A stretch of DNA of 64,000 bases from Gordonia aichiensis NBRC 108223 (GTDB lineage Bacteria; Actinomycetota; Actinomycetes; Mycobacteriales; Mycobacteriaceae), in contig NZ_BANR01000021.1 of assembly GCF_000332975.1 (NCBI RefSeq), positions 1-64,000 of the forward strand, written 5' to 3'. Each line of letters opens with the position of its first letter. Within the stretch, counting starts at the first letter, position 1. A program made the translations under genes and the position numbers. The notes beneath the pieces are model-generated. The model saw nothing but the letters and a program-made list of their open reading frames with translations. It was not told where the DNA came from and ran no database searches. Positions 9,082-17,894 of this stretch are shown here, piece by piece.

Positions 9082-10503
9082 TCAGACGGCGTCGGCGTCG
9101 ACGCGATTGCCCCGGACGTAGACCTCCGCGATGGCGGGTTCGCGCATGCCCATCAGGAGTGCGAAAAGTGTCTGGTCACGCGCTCTTCCGGGGTCGTCGT
9201 CGCGAACCCCGTTGCGCAGCATGCGTTCCAGGGGAGGCCACCGGGACGGTTCGATCACCAAGAAGTCGGCTTCCTTGCCGACGTCGAAGTTGCCGAAGCG
9301 CGACTCGGCGTCGAGTGCCCGTGCGCCTGCGAGGGTTCCGCTGAACAGCATCTGTGCCGGATGCATGGCGACGCTCGCCTCGCCGGGTTCGGAGATGTGC
9401 ACCTTGTAGGCGTCGCCCGCGACCTTGGCGATGAGCCATTCGTCGCCACCGCCGCAGTCGCTGCCGAGCGCGATGGTGACCCCGGCGTCGACGGTGCGCT
9501 TCCACGGCATCGTGCCGGAGCCGAGGAACAACTGCGAGGTTGGGCAGTGCGCGATGGAGGTTCCGGTCTGCGCCATCCGCGACAGTTCGGCGTCGGTGCA
9601 GTGCACACAGTGGGCGAGCACGGTGCGTCGGCCGAGCAGGCTCTCACCGCCGACGGCAGAGCCGGGCAGGAACTTGCCGTCATAGGTGTCGAGGTACGAC
9701 TCGACCTCGAAGAGCTGTTTGATCAGATCGATCTCCCCGGTGCCGGGCCGATTGTTCTCGTTGAGGTGGGTGTGGACGTAGACACCACGATCACGGACGT
9801 CGGCGTACAGGTTGCCCAGGTTGGCCAGCGTCTCGGTGGTCACCGACAGCGTGAAGCGCGGCACGATCGCCGTGAGGAGTCGCGCAGTGTCGGGGTCACC
9901 GGTGTCGGCCGCGTGCCACCGGTCGATCTCGGCGGTCGTCAACGCGATCGCGTCTGCCTCCGACGTGAGCAGTGGTGCAGCCGACTCGGGCCCCTGCGTC
10001 TGGATACCGCGGCCGCTGACGATACGTAGCCCGGCCCGCTGGGTGGCGGCGAACAATTCGTCCTGTGCGCCGGGGAAGGCCGAGCCGAACACCATGGCAG
10101 CCGTGGTGCCCGCGGCGATCCTGGCGCGCGTGAAGTCGCGGGCGATGGCGCGGGCGAAGTCTGGATCCGCCAGCCGTGACTCCGCGGGAAAGATGCAGTT
10201 GTTCAACCACTCCAGCAACTGACCGCCGCCGTAGGCGTTCAGCTCGTAGGTCTGCGGGAAGTGCACGTGGGTGTCGACGAAGCCCGGCAGTAGAAAGGCG
10301 TCGGGGTGGTCGACGACGGTGTCGCCCGGTTGCGCGGTCAGCCCGGCGTAAGGGCCGCAGTAGTCGATGCGTCCGTCTGCGGTGATGGCGAGTGCTCCGT
10401 CGGGGATGTCGACGAGCGCGGCGTCGGCGTCGGACACCGTCGGCGACCCCGCGATGTGCATGATGCGGCCACGGTGGACTGATCGAGTGGCGTTGGTTGT
10501 CAC
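9082..10503 (-). CDS. Guanine deaminase-like amidohydrolase
   Basis: A metal-dependent deaminase of the amidohydrolase superfamily. PGFVDTHVHFPQT holds the metal-binding HxH and the PQT of guanine deaminases. YVHTHLNEN and AHCVHCTDAEL supply further histidines, and LGSDCGGG supplies the catalytic Asp. Guanine to xanthine is the expected reaction and fits the adjacent PucR-type regulator, but the MDRN segment common in guanine deaminases reads SGRGIQTQ here, so another aminated substrate is possible. The start could be GTG at 10503 or TTG at 10515. It is the last gene of a five-gene minus-strand set with short spacers. Confidence 0.8.
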   Translation of the reverse strand: MTTNATRSVHRGRIMHIAGSPTVSDADAALVDIPDGALAITADGRIDYCGPYAGLTAQPGDTVVDHPDAFLLPGFVDTHVHFPQTYELNAYGGGQLLEWLNNCIFPAESRLADPDFARAIARDFTRARIAAGTTAAMVFGSAFPGAQDELFAATQRAGLRIVSGRGIQTQGPESAAPLLTSEADAIALTTAEIDRWHAADTGDPDTARLLTAIVPRFTLSVTTETLANLGNLYADVRDRGVYVHTHLNENNRPGTGEIDLIKQLFEVESYLDTYDGKFLPGSAVGGESLLGRRTVLAHCVHCTDAELSRMAQTGTSIAHCPTSQLFLGSGTMPWKRTVDAGVTIALGSDCGGGDEWLIAKVAGDAYKVHISEPGEASVAMHPAQMLFSGTLAGARALDAESRFGNFDVGKEADFLVIEPSRWPPLERMLRNGVRDDDPGRARDQTLFALLMGMREPAIAEVYVRGNRVDADAV

Positions 10504-10561
10504 CAAGAGACCCAATCACAGGTTGCGCGATCCGGCTTGTCGACCGAGCGCGTTGTGTCGG

Positions 10562-12331
10562 TCATCGACGCGTCGTGCGCGGTGCGACATCGATGACTCG
10601 CAACTGCAGCATCGCGGCGAATCGGGCCTCCGGGTCGGAGAGATCGATTCCGCTGATCTCGGCAGCCCTGCGCAGTCTGTACCGAAACGTGTTGGGGTGG
10701 ACGAATTGCGTGGCCGCTGCAGCGGGGACGTCACCGAATGCGTCGAGCCATGCCCGCAGGGTCTCGACCAACATCGTGTTGTGCCCGGCGTCGTGGGCGA
10801 TCAGCCTGCCGATCGGCCCGGACGGTTCGTCGCCGCGCGCCGCGACCATGTCTTTGAGGTCGATGAGCAGCGAGTGCATGTGCACATCGTCGAATTCGGC
10901 GATCTGCCCGAGGCCGGGTTGGTGTCGATCGAGGAGGACTCGTAGTGCGCGGTCGGCGTTCGATCGCGCGGTGGCGAGCTCTTCCGGGCGCGAGGCGACC
11001 GTCCCCACTCCGATGACCGCGTGCGACCCGTCGCCTGCTCGATTCAGGAACTCTGCCGCGACGTCGATGGCGTGGCGTCGTGCTCGGGGGCCGTCGGCGA
11101 GCGGCACCAGCGCGTAACAGACATCGCCGATCAGGGCGACCGCCGCGCGCGGGTGCGATGCGCTGATGTGCAGTGCGAATCCGGACGTGAGCCGTTGCTT
11201 GATGGCCGCCCGGTCCGCTGCCGCCGGTGATCTCGTCGGGGCAAGGTCGCCGGCACCGCCCGCGTCTCCGCCCTCACCACCGCTGCTGCCCTCACCACCG
11301 CTGCTGCCCGCACCACCGCCGCCGTCACCTCCGATGTCGTCTTCGGAGTCGGAGTCGAGTAGGTCCATGGCCAGCACCGCGACCGGACGGTCACCCATGC
11401 CGAGTCGTCGCAGGGCATCGCGCGTGCCGGGTCCGCCGCGCAGTGCCGTGGTGACCAGATCGGCCTTGAGGCGACGCGCACCGTCGTCGCCGTTGCGAAT
11501 GGTCATCATGTGGAGGGCGACGAGTTTTGCGGCGTCCGTGAGTGCTCGAAGTCGGTCATCGCTCAACGGTTCGCGTACCGCGGCCCAGATCGATCCGAGC
11601 ACCTCGTCGCCGGCTCTGACGGCGACCGCCACGCGTGGCAGCTGGTCCGGCGCCGCGGGCTCGGGGTGAATCCAGACCGGCTCGTCACTGGCGTACAGCT
11701 CGCGGAACACCCCCTGCTCGACCATGGCGTGCGTGAATCTGTCAGGCACCTGGCGCCCTAGGATCGTCTCCACTCTCGAGGAGTCCGCCTCGTCCTGGCG
11801 GGCCGAGAACGCCACTACGCGTGAATCACGATCCTCGATGGTGATCGGAACGTCGATGAGGGCGGTGATCGAGTTGGCGAGTGCGAACAGGTCGCCGGAG
11901 ACGACGCCACCGAGGCGGTCCGATTCGCCGAGGCCGACGGTGTCGTCGGCGATGAGGGCGCGGATCATCGTGGCCAACTGCATCCACGACGCGCCGGGGG
12001 CCAGGCCGAGTAGTGCGATTCCGGAGGCGGCGGCAGCGCTCTCGACCTCGCCGGTCAGGGTTACCGGTGAGCGCACGACGAGCGCCGCGGCGCCCCGCTG
12101 TCCCTCTCGTTGCAGAGTGGTGAGCGCAGACACGATGTCACCGGGTTCGTGGATACCGATCCCGAGCACGATGGCCTCATCAGGTTGCGCCGAGTCGTCC
12201 AGCGGATCGTAGAAACCGACACCTCCGACGGGCACGGACAGTCCTACCGGTGCGCAGAGGGGTTCCAGGAACGTATTGCCCAGGTCGGCGAGAATCCTGC
12301 CGAGGGATGACCGCGGCAACTGCTCGGCCAT
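10562..12331 (-). CDS. PucR-family transcriptional regulator
   Basis: A 589-residue regulator of the PucR/CdaR kind. The N-terminal half is a sensor region (LSVPVGGVGFYDPLDD to about residue 130, then a second domain). The C-terminus holds the PucR helix-turn-helix: TLRAWLDAFGDVPAAAATQFVHPNTFRYRLRRAAEISG. The middle GGDEF-like part is interrupted by a glycine-serine-glutamate linker of about 30 residues made by an 18-base tandem repeat. ATG at 12331 follows GAGAGGTG. Neighbours are the deaminase (46-58 bases downstream) and RidA (41 bases upstream). Regulators of this type often control purine or amine catabolism. Confidence 0.87.
   Translation of the reverse strand: MAEQLPRSSLGRILADLGNTFLEPLCAPVGLSVPVGGVGFYDPLDDSAQPDEAIVLGIGIHEPGDIVSALTTLQREGQRGAAALVVRSPVTLTGEVESAAAASGIALLGLAPGASWMQLATMIRALIADDTVGLGESDRLGGVVSGDLFALANSITALIDVPITIEDRDSRVVAFSARQDEADSSRVETILGRQVPDRFTHAMVEQGVFRELYASDEPVWIHPEPAAPDQLPRVAVAVRAGDEVLGSIWAAVREPLSDDRLRALTDAAKLVALHMMTIRNGDDGARRLKADLVTTALRGGPGTRDALRRLGMGDRPVAVLAMDLLDSDSEDDIGGDGGGGAGSSGGEGSSGGEGGDAGGAGDLAPTRSPAAADRAAIKQRLTSGFALHISASHPRAAVALIGDVCYALVPLADGPRARRHAIDVAAEFLNRAGDGSHAVIGVGTVASRPEELATARSNADRALRVLLDRHQPGLGQIAEFDDVHMHSLLIDLKDMVAARGDEPSGPIGRLIAHDAGHNTMLVETLRAWLDAFGDVPAAAATQFVHPNTFRYRLRRAAEISGIDLSDPEARFAAMLQLRVIDVAPRTTRR
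11273..11326 (-). repeat. 18 bp tandem repeat encoding a Gly-Ser-Glu linker in the PucR gene
   Basis: Copies start at 11273, 11291 and 11309; the first two are identical (CTCACCACCGCTGCTGCC on the plus strand) and the third has drifted. They encode repeats of GSSGGE in a linker of the regulator. The unit keeps the reading frame. Confidence 0.9.
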
Positions 12332-12372
12332 GACGGTCACCTCTCGCCTGCACAGTGGGCTGTTCAGCCAAG

Positions 12373-12795
12373 TTACCGGGCCGTCGGTGAGTTCCTGGCT
12401 GCGACACAGGTCATTTCGACGCGGAGTCCGAGCGGTAGACCGGCGACGCCGATCGCGGTGCGGGTGGGGACGCTGAGGTGATCGGCGAAGAAGTCGGCAT
12501 ACTCCGAGTTCATCGCGGCCCATTCGTCGATGTCGGCCAGGTAGCAGGTGACCTGGACGAGATCTGACAGCTCCCAGCCGCAGTCCTCCAAGATCGTCCG
12601 GACGTTGTGCAGGGTCGCGTGGGTCTGCGCAGCGATGCCTTCGGGGATGCTGCCGTCCGTGGCGAACCCGCCCTGTCCCGAGATGACGAGCAACGGACCG
12701 CATTCGATGGCGGTTGCGAACGGTCCCTTGGCATTCGGGCTGGTGAAGTGGCGGCGCCCGTCCTCGTCGATGCTCACCGACGTGTGCGCGGTCAT
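12373..12795 (-). CDS. RidA/YjgF-family imine deaminase
   Basis: RidA proteins hydrolyse reactive enamines and imines left by amino acid oxidising enzymes, releasing ammonia and a keto acid. The 140-residue protein has the family landmarks: SPNAKGPFATAIECG, VISGQGGF, the helix THATLHNVRTILEDCG, VQVTCYLADIDEW, the conserved arginine in PTRTAI, and the final strand VEMTCVA. It lies 28 bases downstream of an FAD amino acid dehydrogenase, which would produce exactly such imines, and upstream of the PucR regulator. Confidence 0.92.
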   Translation of the reverse strand: MTAHTSVSIDEDGRRHFTSPNAKGPFATAIECGPLLVISGQGGFATDGSIPEGIAAQTHATLHNVRTILEDCGWELSDLVQVTCYLADIDEWAAMNSEYADFFADHLSVPTRTAIGVAGLPLGLRVEMTCVAARNSPTAR

Positions 12796-12823
12796 GAGTT
12801 GAGTCCTTGTCCTGCTTGGTACA

Positions 12824-13990
12824 TCACTTGTCGCCGATCGTGGCGAGGGTTGTCCGGTCGCGACCGAGCATCGACGGTGTGAGGCCGAGGTCGGCCAGAT
12901 CGGTCGGGAGCGGCTCGCCGGTGACCAGAGCTGCGCCGAACCGTGCGAGCGCCGGCGCGATCTGGATGCCGTATCCGCCCTGTGCCGCGTGCCAGAACAG
13001 ACCGTCGACCGTGGTGTCGGGGCCGACGACCGGCGTGCGGTCGGCGACGAAACTGCGCAGTCCCGCCCACGCGGAGTTCACGCTGCGGATGCCCAGGGTG
13101 GTCGCGTCGTTGATCGACTCGATCGCGCGAGCGATCTCGAGATCGTCGGGGCGCGCATCACCGGGCGCCTGCGGGGTCTCGTCGGCAGGTGAGCACAAGA
13201 ACTGTGCGCCATCAGGTTTGACGTAGAAGGTCTCCGACGCCGCCATCGTCAACGGGATCGCAGCGTCGGTCATTTCAGGTGGGGCGGAGACCATGAATGC
13301 GGTTCGACGAAGCGGGCGGATACCGATGGGCTTGGCTCCCAGCACTCCGGCGACCCGATCGCACCACGCGCCCGCCGCATTGACGACCGCCTGGGCTCGG
13401 TAGCCCGCACCCGCCGCGTCGGTCAGATCCCATCCGTGGCCGGTGTGCGTTGCGTCGACGATGCCCGCGGATCTCACAACAGTGCCCCCGCGTGCGCGAA
13501 AGCCGCGCAGATACCACTGGTGCAGTGCGTGCACGTCGAGTTCCAGTGCGGAACGGTCGATCATCCCCAACGTCGTGCAGCCGGGACGCAGGAGCGGGTT
13601 GAGCTGCTCCGCGGTATCGCCGCTGACGAGTTCGACGAGATCGTTTCGGGCGCTGATCTCGTGGTGGAGCTCGCGGAGCGCGTGCTGCTCGTCGTCGTTT
13701 GCGATCATCAGCAGGTCCAGCGGCCGTGCGACGGGGACGTCGAAATGCCCGTCCTCGTCGGCGAAGAACGAGCGGCCGGCGGTTGTCAGTAGGCGGATCG
13801 TCTGGTTGCCGTAGCTTTCGAGAAATGCCGCTGCCGACCGTCCCGTCGAATGGTAGGCAAGGGTCGATTCCATCTCGACGACGGCAACCGATTGGTGTGC
13901 GGCAAGTTCGTAGGCGATCGACACCCCGGCCATACCGCCTCCGATGACGACGGTGTCGAACTGTCGGGCGCTCGGCGGGGTGGTATTCAC
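12824..13990 (-). CDS. FAD-dependent D-amino acid dehydrogenase-like oxidoreductase
   Basis: A DAO-fold flavoprotein of 388 residues with the N-terminal FAD motif VVIGGGMAGVSIAYELA and the acidic ribose-binding residue in VVEMES. The STGRSAAAFLESYG segment and the C-terminal GLFWHAAQGGYGIQIAPALA match D-arginine dehydrogenase-type enzymes, which oxidise D-amino acids to imines. The start is GTG at 13990 behind CGAGGACACT. It stands between a D-aminoacylase-like gene and a RidA gene on the same strand. D-amino acid substrates are inferred, not shown. Confidence 0.85.
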   Translation of the reverse strand: MNTTPPSARQFDTVVIGGGMAGVSIAYELAAHQSVAVVEMESTLAYHSTGRSAAAFLESYGNQTIRLLTTAGRSFFADEDGHFDVPVARPLDLLMIANDDEQHALRELHHEISARNDLVELVSGDTAEQLNPLLRPGCTTLGMIDRSALELDVHALHQWYLRGFRARGGTVVRSAGIVDATHTGHGWDLTDAAGAGYRAQAVVNAAGAWCDRVAGVLGAKPIGIRPLRRTAFMVSAPPEMTDAAIPLTMAASETFYVKPDGAQFLCSPADETPQAPGDARPDDLEIARAIESINDATTLGIRSVNSAWAGLRSFVADRTPVVGPDTTVDGLFWHAAQGGYGIQIAPALARFGAALVTGEPLPTDLADLGLTPSMLGRDRTTLATIGDK

Positions 13991-14097
13991 AGTGTCCTCG
14001 TGGTCCGAATGGTTGTCATGGTGTTCATCCTCAGTTGTCGGTGTTTCGTCGGGAGTTCTGATCGCTCGACGAATCCGGATGCCGGAGCGCGAAATGG

Positions 14098-15561
14098 TCA
14101 GGCGCGAACTGGTTTACCCGGCAGGCTGTCGATACGGATCTCGCCGCCGCTGACGATCTCGACCCCGTTGACGAGGACGTGGTCGAATCCGGTCGACGGT
14201 GCGATCGTGTCGGTGTAGGTGGCACGGTCGGTGACCGCGGCGGCGTCGAAGACGACGATGTCGGCATCCGCGCCCGTCTGAATCCGGCCCTTACGCGCCA
14301 TGTCCGGAACTGATGGCGAAAGGATCTGTGCAGGGAGGAGACTTGCGCGTCGGATCACTTCCATCAGGCTCAGTGCGCCGGTCTCACGCCACAATGTGCG
14401 GATCGAGCGACTGAAGGTACCGGCGGTGCGCGGGTGCGTGACGACGTCGGCAGGCAACGGCCAGCGCAGGTCGTCGTATGTCGATGTGCGCCACAGTGGT
14501 TCGAATGCGTCGCTGGCGATCGCGGTGTCCTCGAAGACGAGCCCGCGTGTCATGAGATCCCGAGCGGCCGGGTCGTCCTCTTCGAGGAAGTGGACGAAGA
14601 CCAGTCCGCCCGTGCCGTCCGCACGCGCTGCTCGCAGGTCCGCGGCGCTGGTGAACCGGTGTCCGCTGACGAGGTGTTGTACCGCGAAGGGCGTGATGTC
14701 TCGTCGGTCGAGCAGATCCGGCTCGAGGAAAGCGGCGCCGATCCCCGTCATCCCCGAGCCGTAGGGGTAGGCCTCTGTCGAGATCCGGGAACCGAGGGAA
14801 CGTGCGCGCTCAACGAGGCCGTGCACCCTGTCGAGATGTCGCAGCGACGTGCTGTTGACGTGACAGTAGTGCATGTGGGCACCGGTTTCGCCTGCCGCCC
14901 TGACGATTTCCTCAGCGCCGTCGATCGGTGTGTCTGGATCCTGCTCGACGAGTTCGCGTGCGTGCGTGTATGTCGGCACGCCTCGGGCAGCGGCGAGTCG
15001 CGCGACCTCGACGTACTCCGCAGGCCCGACGCGCGGGGCATACCCGACGAGCACACCGATTCCGAGCGCGCCGTCGCTCAGGTCTTCTTCCAGCAGTGCC
15101 AGTATCCGGCCGACCTCAGCGGTGTTCGCCTCGGCCTGCCAGGCGGGGACTCCCATGTTGAACAGGACGTCGGCGGGATGGCCGGTGGTCGTCACGTCTG
15201 CCATCACGTGCATCCGTGCGGCGGCCCAGCTCGCCGAATAGCCGTAGTTGACGGGACGCCCCTCGATGGCGGCGCGCTCGTAGGCGCGGCCGACCGGGTG
15301 TACGCCACCCTCGAGCTCGAGGGCGGTCGTGACGCCGTCGAGAGCCTGCAGGCGTTGCCCGGCGATGCCGAAGCAGTGGCTGTGCATGTCGATGAAGCCC
15401 GGCGCGACCACCCGGCCGGACACGTCGGGCACACGGTGTCCGTCGAGTGGCTCAGCGCTGACGGCACTGATGGTGCCCCGGTCGATCCCGATGTCGAAGA
15501 TGCCGTCGGTTCCGCTGTCGGGATCGATCACGCGGCCGCCGTGGAGTACCAGTTCGTGCAT
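14098..15561 (-). CDS. N-acyl-D-amino-acid deacylase-like amidohydrolase
   Basis: A 487-residue amidohydrolase superfamily member. VVAPGFIDMHSHCFG carries the HxH metal motif. MHYCHVNSTS and SDAFEPLWR provide later metal or catalytic positions. The end HVLVNGVEIVSGG is the usual closing strand of the composite domain. The layout matches D-aminoacylases, which release free D-amino acids from N-acyl forms. ATG at 15561 is preferred to one eight codons upstream. It is the first gene of a minus-strand set with an FAD dehydrogenase, RidA and a PucR regulator, suggesting stepwise degradation of acylated D-amino acids. Confidence 0.82.
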   Translation of the reverse strand: MHELVLHGGRVIDPDSGTDGIFDIGIDRGTISAVSAEPLDGHRVPDVSGRVVAPGFIDMHSHCFGIAGQRLQALDGVTTALELEGGVHPVGRAYERAAIEGRPVNYGYSASWAAARMHVMADVTTTGHPADVLFNMGVPAWQAEANTAEVGRILALLEEDLSDGALGIGVLVGYAPRVGPAEYVEVARLAAARGVPTYTHARELVEQDPDTPIDGAEEIVRAAGETGAHMHYCHVNSTSLRHLDRVHGLVERARSLGSRISTEAYPYGSGMTGIGAAFLEPDLLDRRDITPFAVQHLVSGHRFTSAADLRAARADGTGGLVFVHFLEEDDPAARDLMTRGLVFEDTAIASDAFEPLWRTSTYDDLRWPLPADVVTHPRTAGTFSRSIRTLWRETGALSLMEVIRRASLLPAQILSPSVPDMARKGRIQTGADADIVVFDAAAVTDRATYTDTIAPSTGFDHVLVNGVEIVSGGEIRIDSLPGKPVRA

Positions 15562-15732
15562 GGATGAAGCATGCGCCGCGCGCACTGCGAACTTTTCGTC
15601 GCCGGATCAGAAAATGAACGTCCCATCTTGTGCTGCGCTACGAACCGGCCCGCTGGCGACCACGCGCGAACCCTCGGTGCCCGCCCCCCGCGCGGCTCCA
15701 CACTGCTGGAACCCGACCTGACGAGTGCGGGG

Positions 15733-17823
15733 CTATGTCACGTCGAACGCCGGACTCGTTCCGACGAACGACGAGAGTGAACCGTTGGCGCGCTTGCTGT
15801 CGCCGAAGTATCGGATACGGTGGCGCCCTGAAGTGCCCGATCGGGGTGTCCACGCGATCGTGACGACCGACGCCGTCGAACTCCCGGCTGGTCGTTTCCA
15901 GGAGAGTTCAGTACCCCAGGTGTCGTCGTCGGCAGCGGCGACCCAGCGTCCCGACTCGTAGCGTTCGACGACGAAGTAGCCGTCGCGGGCCGCGGTGCTG
16001 CCCGCGCTCACCCGGTGCACCTTGTTGGCGGGATGTGCTCCGCAGAAGTCCACCGAGACCGTCTCGCCGGGGCGATATGACGACTTCGGTGCGCGTACGA
16101 CGTCGCCGAAACGCCTGCCCGCGATCGGTGTGTCGGCGGGTACCGGGGTCAGCAGGTCGGGCTGCGGACTGCGCTGGTCGGGCGGGTTCGGTCCGCGTGA
16201 CGACGACTTCCCTGCGGCCATCTCCCGCGCGAGCCTGTCGAACTCCTGCATATACGCGCACAGGGTGTACCGCCCGAACATGGTCTCGCCACCCTCGTAC
16301 TGCTGTGACAGATACTCCTCGGGAGTAGTGACGTACTGGCTGTAGCCGTTCGAGTATCCCTGCAACAGAACGTTTTCCAGTGGCAGCGTGAATGCTGCCG
16401 CGACGACGCGACGCACGCGCAGTCCCGCGGTGATGGTGAACTCGGCGGGAGCGGCTGCCAGCACGAGGTCGCCGAGGCGGATCAGCTGGATGGGCAGTAC
16501 CTGTTGAATCCACGGATGCGGTGGCATGTAGCCGAGGGGGAACAACGGAACCTTCGGCGCCTGGATCTGCTGAACCCACTCGGGCGGTGTGACTTTCGAC
16601 GTCGCGCCCAGCGCTGCGGCGAACGGCAGCACCATGCCCTCGTTGAGGAACGAGAGCTGACTGCGGGTGTTGTCCTCAGTGCTTGTCGCGGCGGCTGCGG
16701 CGCCCATGATGGCCGGACTGGTCCGTGCCGGGCGTCCATCGGGGGTGTACGTGCCGTCGATCGCGATGTCGGAGAGGTTGAGAAAGCGGTATGCGTACGA
16801 GACTCCACCGGACAGCGACCGCGCAGATGCAAACGCGCGCTCGCCTGCGCGGAACTGGCGCTGTCCGATGATCGTGCAGTTGGCCCGGTGATCGCCGGTG
16901 GGGCCTGCCGGGTGTAGTTTGCGCACAGCGAGATTCGGTGTCATATCACCCGCATTTGTCTGCGGGAATGACGCGACGACGCCGGGCTTCTGCTGTTCGG
17001 CGAGGTACGACGCGTAGCCCTTGTTGTCGACCGAGATGAGGGTGTTGGCATCGGTCAGTGATGTGCCATGGGTTGCGAACCAGGTGATCTCGCCGATCAC
17101 GCTGCCGCCCTGGCGAAGCCGCAGCGACGTCACCTGCGGGTCGATGTGTTCGGGGAAGTGACGCCGATCAGGAGTCGGATTGTTCACGAACGCCTGCAGT
17201 GAGCGGTTTGCGCTCGCGTCGTGTAGTTCGGAGTGCCCGAGTTCGAGCGTCCCCGGTGCCAGACTGTGATGTGCCGCAACGATCGCGTCGACGATGCCGG
17301 CGACCTCGGCGCGGTAGGAGTTCTCGCGATGGCCCAGTGCGGCAAGGACATAGGCGTAGTCCCAGGCGGTGCCTCCGCAGGAGTTGTGGTTGTGGGTCGC
17401 GTTGAGGTTGACGTTGTCCTCGGAGTAGAGGTTGCCGAATCGACTGCGCAGTTCTTTCATCACACCGACGCGGTGTGACTCGAAGAGGCAGGCCAGGTCG
17501 GCGTTGACGAAGACGACTCGAGTCCCCGAGGCCGCGTCGGCGATGATGTACGCACGTGCCCAGACCCGTTGCAGGAGCCCCGTTGCCACCTGGCTGAGGT
17601 CGGAGTAGCCCATCATGCCCTGGCCGGCGATGGCGCCGGTGAGGTCGCCCTTGCCGGTGCCCACGAGGTACCCGGAAGTTGGTGCAGCCGAGGCTGTTCC
17701 GCTACCCGCAGTGCTGAGCGCCGCTGCGCCGAGTAGGCCCGCTCCGACGGCACCTGCCGAGGCGCCGAGAAAGCCGCGTCGACTCACTGTGCCGGGTGTG
17801 GACTCTCGATGTGCTGAACTCAA
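15733..17823 (-). CDS. Secreted neutral ceramidase
   Basis: Neutral ceramidases hydrolyse ceramide to sphingosine and a fatty acid. After a TTG start at 17823 (GGGGG just upstream) the product has a twin-arginine signal SRRGFLGASAGAVGAGLLG, so it should be exported folded. The mature part has GTGKGDLTGAIAGQGMMGYSD, the zinc-site NLNATHNHNSCGGT, TWFATHGTSL and FPQTNAGDMTPN, then the C-terminal immunoglobulin-like domain. At 696 residues it has family length. It lies 71 bases after an MFS gene and a TetR gene on the same strand. An environmental lipid-scavenging role is likely, since actinobacteria lack sphingolipids. Confidence 0.93.
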   Translation of the reverse strand: MSSAHRESTPGTVSRRGFLGASAGAVGAGLLGAAALSTAGSGTASAAPTSGYLVGTGKGDLTGAIAGQGMMGYSDLSQVATGLLQRVWARAYIIADAASGTRVVFVNADLACLFESHRVGVMKELRSRFGNLYSEDNVNLNATHNHNSCGGTAWDYAYVLAALGHRENSYRAEVAGIVDAIVAAHHSLAPGTLELGHSELHDASANRSLQAFVNNPTPDRRHFPEHIDPQVTSLRLRQGGSVIGEITWFATHGTSLTDANTLISVDNKGYASYLAEQQKPGVVASFPQTNAGDMTPNLAVRKLHPAGPTGDHRANCTIIGQRQFRAGERAFASARSLSGGVSYAYRFLNLSDIAIDGTYTPDGRPARTSPAIMGAAAAATSTEDNTRSQLSFLNEGMVLPFAAALGATSKVTPPEWVQQIQAPKVPLFPLGYMPPHPWIQQVLPIQLIRLGDLVLAAAPAEFTITAGLRVRRVVAAAFTLPLENVLLQGYSNGYSQYVTTPEEYLSQQYEGGETMFGRYTLCAYMQEFDRLAREMAAGKSSSRGPNPPDQRSPQPDLLTPVPADTPIAGRRFGDVVRAPKSSYRPGETVSVDFCGAHPANKVHRVSAGSTAARDGYFVVERYESGRWVAAADDDTWGTELSWKRPAGSSTASVVTIAWTPRSGTSGRHRIRYFGDSKRANGSLSSFVGTSPAFDVT

Positions 17824-17894
17824 CTGTGACCCCCTGATAGGACGTGGAACGAGTACGTGGACGAGTGGAACGATGGCGTGCGTCACGCCCGTGG

